A stretch of DNA of 64,000 nucleotides from Bacteroidota bacterium (GTDB taxonomy: Bacteria > Bacteroidota > Bacteroidia > Chitinophagales > Chitinophagaceae): the NCBI GenBank assembly GCA_013286305.1, contig JABDFW010000007.1:1-64000 (forward strand). Direction: 5' to 3'. Positions 56,165 to 64,000 of this stretch are shown here, one piece after another. The notes below the pieces were generated by a model, which ran no database searches, was not told where the DNA came from, and worked only from the letters and a program-made list of their open reading frames with translations. Numbering within the stretch: the first letter of the stretch is position 1; every line of letters starts with the position of its first letter. A program made the position numbers and the translations under genes.

Positions 56165-56686
56165 TTAAAACAAGGTAAGTTTCTCCCGGGCTGAATAATT
56201 AAAGGGTACAGTTATAAATATTCTGGCCTTCCCTACCCGCATTGTGCCTTTTACTTCCAGCAAAAAATCGCTGGCAAAAACGGTGGCAAGGGCATTTTTA
56301 AACATGTTTTTCATGTTAACCTGCATGTGGCTGGTTATGGCAAACTCCGACCGCCTGGATATATGCATAACCGTATCAAGATTAAATTTACCCACATAGT
56401 TGTGCTCCACATAAACATCACAATCAATTTTCCGCAGGTCAACACCAAAGTTGTTCGGGTTAAAGTAAAAAAGATCCATGCTTATGTTGGAGTGGTCAAA
56501 ACCCAGGCTGTCTATTTTAAAATTCTTCAGGTCACGGTATTCAAAAGCTTGCGGGGTTTTACAACTGAATATAAACAGGGTGGGTAAAATAACCAGGAAA
56601 TATCTCATAACCATATTTGATGCAAAATAGCGTAGAAATTTTTTTGCCAGTAAAAATCTTTTGTTAAGGGTTCGCTTCATTTTCAA
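56165..56686 (-). CDS. LEA type 2 family lipoprotein
   Basis: LVILPTLFIFSCKTPQ lipobox (start probably MRYFLVIL ~56608); LGFDHSNISMDLFYFNPNNFGVDL. Confidence 0.8.
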   Translation of the reverse strand: MKMKRTLNKRFLLAKKFLRYFASNMVMRYFLVILPTLFIFSCKTPQAFEYRDLKNFKIDSLGFDHSNISMDLFYFNPNNFGVDLRKIDCDVYVEHNYVGKFNLDTVMHISRRSEFAITSHMQVNMKNMFKNALATVFASDFLLEVKGTMRVGKARIFITVPFNYSAREKLTLF

Positions 56687-56956
56687 AAACGCAATACGAG
56701 GGCTATTACGCAGCCTCCGGCATTTCGTTCATTTTCCCAGCCAAAAAATAATCAGGCGATTTTAAAGGAATATATTGGCGACGATTTTGGAAATTATCCC
56801 GCACTTTACCCCTCACTAAGTAGCTGAATTACTTACACTTAATCACAAATTTTAATATTAAAAATGCTTTATATGGAAAATTTAGATAAACCTTGCATGA
56901 CCACAAAACAGGGTAAAAGCGGGGATATTAAAGAGAAGATATATACAAAAGAATCC

Positions 56957-57385
56957 TTATTTATTCCATCCTAATTTGTAAACTATGTACGCAATTATTA
57001 ACCCTGATATAATCGTAATGATAGTATTTCGGACAATTTCGGCAGTCCCATTTTTAACCCCCTCTTTGTTAGCCGGGGTAGTGACCGCTTCTTGTGTGGG
57101 TATTTGGCTTGGGTATCGGTCAGGTCGGAAATCAAAATCTTGAAATGTACTGCCGTGCCCAATTATTCCACTATTAGAACCAACGTTTATGATTTGGCTT
57201 GGGTCTGGTTTACTTTCTTCCTCTTCGCCTTCGTATTCTAAATATATGTTCGGGTGATTTTCGTATGTTGCCTTTAATCTCGCAAATTCAGTAGCATTAT
57301 ACAAAGTCTTGGTATCAACTGGCATCAAATCCCACTGATACAAATCCTTATTGTAAATCTTGACGGTAAGGGGGAATCTGGGCAT
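56957..57385 (-). CDS. Hypothetical protein with C-terminal transmembrane segment
   Basis: IITIISGLIIAYIVYKLGW tail anchor; starts immediately after an upstream small ORF stop. Confidence 0.6.
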   Translation of the reverse strand: MPRFPLTVKIYNKDLYQWDLMPVDTKTLYNATEFARLKATYENHPNIYLEYEGEEEESKPDPSQIINVGSNSGIIGHGSTFQDFDFRPDRYPSQIPTQEAVTTPANKEGVKNGTAEIVRNTIITIISGLIIAYIVYKLGWNK

Positions 57386-57511
57386 TTAAGCTTTCTTCTT
57401 TTTGGGAATTTTGGTTTTGATGCTTAGAGCAATAGCATCTTCAAAACTCATATCCAGCTTAAGGGGCTTCTCCCTTTTGCTGGATTTTTTCTTTTTAGCC
57501 TTCGTTACCAC
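57386..57511 (-). CDS. Small Lys-rich protein (41 aa), below the ORF track cut-off
   Basis: GTG start; VVTKAKKKKSSKREKPLKLDMSFEDAIALSIKTKIPKKKKA*, stop adjacent to the next ATG. Confidence 0.5.
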   Translation of the reverse strand: MVTKAKKKKSSKREKPLKLDMSFEDAIALSIKTKIPKKKKA

Positions 57512-57798
57512 TTTTTATTTTAAAGATATACAAAAAATTGTATGAAAGCACTAATTTGGAGTTGAAAATATTGGTTAGCGTTTAGCTTCTTGCTTGCTTT
57601 CTCAAAACTTGGCAGTTTTTAAAGCAACACAGGAAAGTCAGCAGTAAACGCTCATGCTAAGGAGTGGGCTTTATTGATTTGTCTATTGTATTGCAAAGGT
57701 TCTGCCAAGTACTGGAGAAAGCAATAGCGAAACCAAAAGTTCCACGCTATTTTTTTGCCTTAACCCGCTGTCGGAACTTACAGCCCAATACTACTAAA

Positions 57799-58230
57799 AT
57801 GAAAAAAGTAATCTTGTTCCTGGTTGCTATTTTTATCGCCAATAGCGCCTTTTCTCAATCTGATTCTACAAATGATTTGACTCCTAAATGGATACCAATA
57901 GTTGCCGCTCAAATGCAGGGTAGTAAATGGTATTACAGGTCGGATGCTGTTAGCCAAAATGAAGATGGTGTTAAAATATGGGTAAAGAATGACAGGGATG
58001 TATTGGAATGGTACGGCAAAAAGTACAAACATGTAAGCCGGGAAGATTTAACAATAATGGATTGTTCCCGTAGAAGGATGTTCATATTAACCACTATTAT
58101 ATACAACTCCAAGGGGAGCGCCGTTGCAAGCCACATGGACACAAAAGATACAGGCAAATGGCTGGATGTTGTGCCGGACACTATTTCAGAAGCCATTTTA
58201 AACATTGCCTGTAAAGAGTTTACAAAATGA
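57799..58230 (+). CDS. Secreted protein, surface-adhesin-E-like
   Basis: MKKVILFLVAIFIANSAFSQ signal peptide; WYYRSDAVSQNEDGVKIWVKND...MDCSRRRMFI. Confidence 0.6.
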   Translation: MKKVILFLVAIFIANSAFSQSDSTNDLTPKWIPIVAAQMQGSKWYYRSDAVSQNEDGVKIWVKNDRDVLEWYGKKYKHVSREDLTIMDCSRRRMFILTTIIYNSKGSAVASHMDTKDTGKWLDVVPDTISEAILNIACKEFTK

Positions 58231-58643
58231 AAAGAGAACGTATGAAAAAGATATTTCTTTGGTTTACTATAATTACTTTTCATGCACTATGCTACATCTC
58301 CGATCCCCACTTTTTTAATCACTTATTTTTAGATTATCCTTGGTGGGGAATTGTAATTTACATGGTAGCCTTTGAGCTATTAATGCTTTTTGTCGTAGTT
58401 ATAGTGATGTGCTTCTATGAGGGGATAGGAACATACCGCACTTTAAGAAAGGCTAAAAAAGATTTGGAAAACTTGCCCCCGGTGGAAGAAGATGAGTTAG
58501 ATAGGAAAATGCGCAGCTTAGGTAAATCAAAACCAGAACCACCGCAATATCCTGAACCGCTCATAGATTTTACTAAATCAGAAAACTATACGAAAGAAGA
58601 AATAGAAGCGGCTTGGGACGCTTTAAAAGTACCCGAAGATTAA
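58227..58643 (+). CDS. Hypothetical membrane protein
   Basis: Two hydrophobic segments then charged tail; overlaps preceding stop; likely start MKKIFLWF ~58242. Confidence 0.55.
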   Translation: MKRERMKKIFLWFTIITFHALCYISDPHFFNHLFLDYPWWGIVIYMVAFELLMLFVVVIVMCFYEGIGTYRTLRKAKKDLENLPPVEEDELDRKMRSLGKSKPEPPQYPEPLIDFTKSENYTKEEIEAAWDALKVPED

Positions 58644-58698
58644 TTATTTAGTTAAATTGGCTTACTTAAGCCTCCCCTTGCCCATCTTGGTTACATTG

Positions 58699-58920
58699 TC
58701 AAAACGTTGTGGCTCTGTCATTTTGCGGGTGCTGAAACGATAGGAAAACAGGTCGCAAAAAACGCTCGTTGGTTGCTCCGCAATGAGGGCAAACGGGCTT
58801 ACCATCCCAAAGCTGCTTTTCTAAATAGTCCCAACATACTTTTTCATAGTGAAAGTGGTTAATTAGCTGTGGCAGGCTTTTAAATTCTAAAAACATAATG
58901 TTGTTTTTATTAGTTCTCAA
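58699..58920 (-). pseudogene. Truncated IS1595-family transposase (N-terminal zinc-ribbon region only)
   Basis: FKSLPQLINHFHYEKVCWDYLEKQLWDGKPVCPHCGATNERF, then unrelated sequence and stop. Confidence 0.7.
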
Positions 58921-59413
58921 TTACTTTAAAATCCTCGCTAAGAATAACAGGTGCATATTCATTCCTTTTTGTTTTCTCCCTTAGCTTAGCTGCATATTCA
59001 CCATACAATGCCTTTTCCCCAAACCAATGCGGCAATCCATAAAAATGTCCTTTATAACCCTTAATTATCACTTTCCTTAAAGTCCCATTATCGCACATAT
59101 TGTTCAATGCAACTGACAATCCTACATTCATAGCTTTTTTCTTTCTTTCATCATTTTCATCTTGATATGCAGGTAATGAAGCTGCCAAAATCTCATTTGT
59201 CTGCAAAAGTTCATTATGTTTTTTTAGACAATCTAAAGCCATATCTGTCCAGCCAAATCGAACAGTCGTATTAAAAAGCGATACTAATCTTTCCTTTTGC
59301 GCTTTCAATTCCACAATCTCACGGATGTCAGGAGCGATTTTTTCTTCAAGCCCAGCAATACGATTTTGAAGCTCTTCAATTATTTCATCAACTGTTTTCT
59401 TTTCCATAATCAT
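58910..59413 (-). CDS. Hypothetical coiled-coil protein
   Basis: IIEELQNRIAGLEEKIAPDIREIVELKAQKERL N-terminus; no family recognised. Confidence 0.6.
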   Translation of the reverse strand: MIMEKKTVDEIIEELQNRIAGLEEKIAPDIREIVELKAQKERLVSLFNTTVRFGWTDMALDCLKKHNELLQTNEILAASLPAYQDENDERKKKAMNVGLSVALNNMCDNGTLRKVIIKGYKGHFYGLPHWFGEKALYGEYAAKLREKTKRNEYAPVILSEDFKVIEN

Positions 59414-59814
59414 TTTAATTTTCCGTAAAGTTAAATGATAACTTTATAATTACCAAATTTAAATATAAATAATTGCATTGATTTTTATATCCTAAATAGA
59501 TTAGCGTTTATGCACCCTCTTTCCCCAAACCGTTTTACAGCCATTTTCAGCCCTTCAATCAATCTACCTTCATATTGCTAAAGAACTTAAAAGGAGCGGG
59601 GTAAAGTGGTATATCGTCGCCCCTTAATTTTTAAATTTTTCAGCTATAAATTTTCGCATTCCTAAGAAATCATGATAAGATTAGTAGTCCAAATTTATTA
59701 GTTTAATATAACACAATGTATATAACTACTTATCAATTAATTATATAGCTTATTAATATAAAAAGTTAAGTATTTTTTATTGCAAAAAATATATCAATTC
59801 ACTTTGTCAATAAG

Positions 59815-60507
59815 ATGATTATAATGGAGGAAGAAATAAAAGATAATAAATTATTATTAGTTGATAATCAATATTTTACATTGATTAGTTGCATTAAATA
59901 TTTGTTTTCTCACTCGAATGTTAAAATTTTTGGATATGAACCTTACCAAAAAATGAGTTTTCGCAACCGTTGCATAGTTGCAGGCAGTAATGGATTGGTT
60001 AATTTGTCGGTTCCGTTGGAAAAAGGAAGGGATCAGAAACTCCCCTACCGGGATGTAAGGGTCAGTTACCGGGAAGCCTGGCAAAAACACCAGTGGACGA
60101 CACTTACCTCCTGCTATAATAAGTCAGCTTATTTTGAATTTTACCGGGATGGCGTTGAGCAGTTTTTCTTGAAGAAGGAAGTTTTCCTTTTTGACCTTAA
60201 CTTAAATATCCTCACCTGGCTAAAAAGGGTTTTGAATTTTCCCGCTGAAATTGATGTTGTGGATACACCCGGTTTTTTAGATCCGGGGATTGACTTGGTT
60301 GATCTGAGAAATAAATGGTTGCCAAAAAATTTCCAGGATGGTTTTTTAGGTAAGCCCGGGCTTCCTCCCTCCCTTGACTTTTTACCCAAATATTTCCAGG
60401 TTTTTGAAAACAGGATCGGGTTTCAGCCAAACCTTAGTATTCTTGATCTTTTGTTCAACGAAGGGCCAAACGCCTCTGCCCTGTTAAAAACCGTTTCTCT
60501 TCCTTAA
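59815..60507 (+). CDS. WbqC family protein
   Basis: DNQYFTLISCIKYLF, FRNRCIVAGSNGLVNLSVPLEKGRDQKLPYRDVRVSYREAWQKHQWTTLTSCYNKSAYFEFY. Confidence 0.88.
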   Translation: MIIMEEEIKDNKLLLVDNQYFTLISCIKYLFSHSNVKIFGYEPYQKMSFRNRCIVAGSNGLVNLSVPLEKGRDQKLPYRDVRVSYREAWQKHQWTTLTSCYNKSAYFEFYRDGVEQFFLKKEVFLFDLNLNILTWLKRVLNFPAEIDVVDTPGFLDPGIDLVDLRNKWLPKNFQDGFLGKPGLPPSLDFLPKYFQVFENRIGFQPNLSILDLLFNEGPNASALLKTVSLP

Positions 60508-60625
60508 TTCAGTATCTACCAGGGGGCACTATTTTTTAAGCTATCTTTAAATTGTTTAAGGCATAAATTATTGGTTATTAGCAAGAAAGTGAATAATTTT
60601 CCGTTTTAAAAAGCAACCATTTATT

Positions 60626-63600
60626 TTGCTAAAAAAAGCTATTTGCCATTCGTTTACCCTATTATTGTTTGTTCTGCCTGTAAAGGCCCAAACCTACATT
60701 TTCGCACAATTACAAGGCACCCCTTTAAATACCGCAGGCTGGAACCTGCAGGGCGCTGCAAAAGTTACCAATGTAACAGGAACAGGCAATACTGAGCTGT
60801 TGCTTTGCCCGGCTATAAATAATCAAAGCGGTGCAGCTTTTGTAAACCAGCCTATTAACCTGGGTTTGTGCAATAAATGGGAGGCGGATTTTGATTTTAG
60901 GATGTTTGATGGTACTGCGGCAGATGGTATTGCTTTTTGCTTTTTAGATGTGCCCCCTGTTGGCTTTGTTTTGGGTGGAGGTATGGGCATTCCGTCAACT
61001 GCCAATGGCCTTAAAGTTTGTTTTGATACCTGGGATAATTGTACCCCCAATACCCCCGCTTTTAATATGCCTAAAGTTGAACTAAGGTGGGGCAACGGCT
61101 ACACTGAATGTTCAAATTTGCCCACGGCAGCTAATGTAAACGGCCAGTTATCATTTATCCGGTCAAACAGTTACGTACACGCCCAAATAACTTATGATAA
61201 CGGCAATATTGCCGTAACCCTGAACAATATAAAGATAATTACGGGGTACCAGCAGTTTACGTTTACCGGGTATCTTGGTTTTACATCCAGTACGGGCGGC
61301 TCAAATGATAACCAATCCATAAAAAATGTAACTATCTATACACAAATGCCGCCTTCTGTTGCCGGGCAGGTTAGTTCACCCATTTGCCCGAATAACACAG
61401 TACAACTAGGCACAGCTGGTGATACTGCCTACAGGTATTCATGGACACCGGCAACCGGGCTTAGTAATATATCCATATCAAACCCAACAGCCACTGTTAA
61501 TAATACAACAGGCAATGTTTTATACCAGAAATATTATGTAAAAACTTCTTATTCAGCTAATGCAGGATGCGCTTCCACAGACAGCGTTACTATAACAGTC
61601 AATCCAAAACCATTAACTGATTTTAGTGCCCCTGTTGTTTGTTTACCGCAGGGCAATACAGTTATAACTAATAAAACGGTAATAAATGACGGTACCCAAA
61701 GCCAAATAGCCTATAACTGGAAGTTTAGCGATGGAGGCACTTCCACCCAAACGAATCCTGCACACAACTACCCAGTTGCAGGTAATTACTCCATCAACCT
61801 GCTTGCAACCTCTTCAAATGGGTGCAAAGATTCTGTTTCTAAAAGCTTTACCGTCAACCCGAAGGCAAAAACCACTATTTCCGCGCCATCGGAATTTTGC
61901 CAGGATACCGCTTTAGCATTTAATGGAAGCTCAACTGCACCTAACATTCAAAAATGGTATTGGGATTTTGGGGATAATAGCGTTGATTCAACACAAAATC
62001 CTTCGCACAAATACAACACCGTGGCCACATTTATCGTTAAATTATACGCAATAACAGGTGAAGGGTGTATTTCCGATACTGCTTCGGCAAGTGTGCTCAT
62101 TGATCCATTACCTGTTGCTGCCTTTTCTTTTTCAGGGTTAAATTGTGAGAAACAATTAATTCAATTCAAAGATAATTCGCAGCCATCTGTTGGCACCATC
62201 AGCAGTAGAAACTGGCTTTTTGACGATGGCACACAAGCCGCCACTCCCATTGTTGATCATAGTTTTAGTGCTTATGGAACACACACGGTAACCCTTTCAG
62301 TACAAAACTCTAAGGGATGTAACAGCAGTCCGGTTTCGCAAAACATTGTTATTAATGCTAAGCCGGTAGCAATATTTGGGGCGCCATTTGTTTGTAAGGG
62401 TGTGAGCGGAACTTTCATTGACAGCTCAACCATTGCAGATAATACTCAAAGCCAGCTTACCTATAACTGGGCCTTTGGCGATGGGGCCTCCTCAACTGCC
62501 CAGCAGCCCTCCCATGCTTACACCAATGCAGGCAACTACCAGGTACAACTTATTGTTATGTCAAATAACGGGTGCCCCGATACCTCTTCTGCCAATATTG
62601 CCATAAGCGATTACCCTGTTGTTAATTTTAGCATACTAACAACCAATTTTTGCGGAAACCTGCCGCTGCAATTGCAAAATAATTCCAGTGTTAACTATGC
62701 AGTTATTGACCAGTTAAGGATATTTTGGGATTCCCCGGCGTCTCCTGACTCGACACTCATCAATAACCCCGTTGCAGGATCGGTTTATACGCATAATTAC
62801 CCCACTTTTGGTAATATAAATTCCAAACAGGTTACTGTAAAATTAGTGGCGTATTCAAGCGCAGGCTGCTTTACGGAGGACACCAGTACAAGTATTTTAT
62901 TTGCTTCCCCAAAACTTGTTTTTGACAGTATCCCCACCTATTGCAGCAATACCAATCAAAACATTCTTTTAAATGAAGCCAAAGATACCACGGTATTTTC
63001 CGGCAATGGCGTTTATAGCGGGGATGGCGTTACAGGCGGCGCCTATTTTAATCCTGCATCAGCGGGCGCCGGTTTGCATACCATTACATATAATTATACT
63101 TTGATCAATGGCTGCAGCGATACAGTAACACAAACCGTAACAGTAGGCCCGCAACCAACAGTATCAGCCGGGCAAACAGAAGTTATTCTCAACGGAGGAC
63201 AAATTGTTTTGCAAGGTGCAGCAAGTGGCGGGAATAATTTATCTTACATATGGACGCCTGACTTATATTTAGACAGCAATACTATTCTGCAACCATTAGC
63301 TATGCCAAAAACTGATACTTATTATTCGCTTACAGCCACAAATGACAATGGGTGCTCTAATTCGGCAGGTGTGCTTATTAAAGTGCTTCAATACCCCGCA
63401 ATACCAAACGCATTTAGCCCAAACGGCGACGGCATTAACGATAGCTGGCAAATAGCTTATTTAAGTTCCTACCCGGATTGTATAGTGGAAGTTTTTAACA
63501 GGTATGGCCAAATAGTCTTTCATTCAACCGGCTATTCAACACCATGGAACGGAACGTACAATGGAAAAATGTTGCCCATAGGCACTTATTATTATATAAT

Positions 63601-63655
63601 TACAACAACGCATTTGCCCAGGCCGTTAAACGGCTCTGTGACTATATTGCGATAA
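60626..63655 (+). CDS. L-type-lectin and PKD-domain secreted protein with gliding-motility/T9SS type-B C-terminal domain
   Basis: TTG start, signal peptide; lectin-like N-terminal region; repeated YNWxFxDG...HxYxxxGNY PKD motifs; NAFSPNGDGINDSWQI...NRYGQIVF...WNGTYNGKMLPIGTYYYII. Confidence 0.9.
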   Translation: MLKKAICHSFTLLLFVLPVKAQTYIFAQLQGTPLNTAGWNLQGAAKVTNVTGTGNTELLLCPAINNQSGAAFVNQPINLGLCNKWEADFDFRMFDGTAADGIAFCFLDVPPVGFVLGGGMGIPSTANGLKVCFDTWDNCTPNTPAFNMPKVELRWGNGYTECSNLPTAANVNGQLSFIRSNSYVHAQITYDNGNIAVTLNNIKIITGYQQFTFTGYLGFTSSTGGSNDNQSIKNVTIYTQMPPSVAGQVSSPICPNNTVQLGTAGDTAYRYSWTPATGLSNISISNPTATVNNTTGNVLYQKYYVKTSYSANAGCASTDSVTITVNPKPLTDFSAPVVCLPQGNTVITNKTVINDGTQSQIAYNWKFSDGGTSTQTNPAHNYPVAGNYSINLLATSSNGCKDSVSKSFTVNPKAKTTISAPSEFCQDTALAFNGSSTAPNIQKWYWDFGDNSVDSTQNPSHKYNTVATFIVKLYAITGEGCISDTASASVLIDPLPVAAFSFSGLNCEKQLIQFKDNSQPSVGTISSRNWLFDDGTQAATPIVDHSFSAYGTHTVTLSVQNSKGCNSSPVSQNIVINAKPVAIFGAPFVCKGVSGTFIDSSTIADNTQSQLTYNWAFGDGASSTAQQPSHAYTNAGNYQVQLIVMSNNGCPDTSSANIAISDYPVVNFSILTTNFCGNLPLQLQNNSSVNYAVIDQLRIFWDSPASPDSTLINNPVAGSVYTHNYPTFGNINSKQVTVKLVAYSSAGCFTEDTSTSILFASPKLVFDSIPTYCSNTNQNILLNEAKDTTVFSGNGVYSGDGVTGGAYFNPASAGAGLHTITYNYTLINGCSDTVTQTVTVGPQPTVSAGQTEVILNGGQIVLQGAASGGNNLSYIWTPDLYLDSNTILQPLAMPKTDTYYSLTATNDNGCSNSAGVLIKVLQYPAIPNAFSPNGDGINDSWQIAYLSSYPDCIVEVFNRYGQIVFHSTGYSTPWNGTYNGKMLPIGTYYYIITTTHLPRPLNGSVTILR

Positions 63656-63668
63656 TGAATTTTGCAGT

Positions 63669-64000
63669 ATGAGATACAAACTAACTACATTTTTACTCTT
63701 ATTGTGTTGCCTGCAGGTGCATGCGCAGCAAAGGCCTTATTATACCCAATATATTTTGAATGATTTTATAATTAACCCCGCCCTGGCGGGAATTGAAAAT
63801 TACTGGGATGCTAAGGCCAGCCACCGTCATCAATGGGTTGGGATAAATGGCGCTCCTGTTACTACCTACTTTACCATACAGGGCCCTTTGCAAACCAGTG
63901 GTTTTGCAAGAGAAACGCCTGTTACTGTGCATTCGGACGAAGAAAACCCCCGTGGGGAAGCTTACTACCAGAATTACAAGGCAACTGAGCCGCATTTTGG
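63669..64000 (+). CDS. PorP/SprF family type IX secretion membrane protein (truncated by window edge)
   Basis: MRYKLTTFLLLLCCLQVHAQQRPYYTQYILNDFIINPALAGIENYWDAKASHRHQWVGINGAPVTTYFTIQGPL. Confidence 0.92.
   Translation, partial: MRYKLTTFLLLLCCLQVHAQQRPYYTQYILNDFIINPALAGIENYWDAKASHRHQWVGINGAPVTTYFTIQGPLQTSGFARETPVTVHSDEENPRGEAYYQNYKATEPHF

Noticed and set aside
1-64000. CRISPR arrays, tRNA and rRNA genes
   Set aside because: No regularly spaced direct repeats with unique spacers, and no tRNA TPsiC-like or rRNA segments recognised on reading. The tandem arrays present have no spacers. tRNAscan-SE and Infernal would be the decisive check.

Overview
This 64 kb window is a Bacteroidota chromosome segment, most likely Chitinophagaceae-like. 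That assignment rests on inference from T9SS-type proteins, BlaI/M56 genes, YXWGXW proteins and the gene content. About 50 CDS can be supported. They include a surface-glycan cluster (LuxE-like, TylF and SAM methyltransferases, two GT4 glycosyltransferases, WecB, a flippase), dnaE, rpsF-rpsR-rplI, pgi, a TonB siderophore receptor, a glycosidase cluster (GH39-like, arabinose isomerase-like, GH42, clan GH-D-like, SGNH) with a BlaI/M56 cassette in its middle, clpS next to aat, a small accessory island (~56.8-59.6 kb) with an IS1595 remnant, and a T9SS PKD/lectin protein beside PorP/SprF. I saw no tRNA, rRNA or CRISPR array. The most interesting signals are: (1) three tandem YXWGXW-family paralogues, each preceded by a sigma-54-like GG-N10-GC/GT motif and followed by a related hairpin terminator; (2) a BlaI/M56 cassette whose M56 protein ends in the same 7-aa QAxxDxx repeat that dominates the next gene; (3) several unrelated short-repeat families that abut genes and supply the last codons and stop codons of at least five CDS; (4) direct-repeat composite arrays flanking the TonB receptor; (5) a ~196-bp MITE-like element with 27-bp terminal inverted repeats and a second diverged copy; (6) two copies of a palindromic element showing a compensatory base-pair change; (7) inverted-repeat ends around the accessory island.
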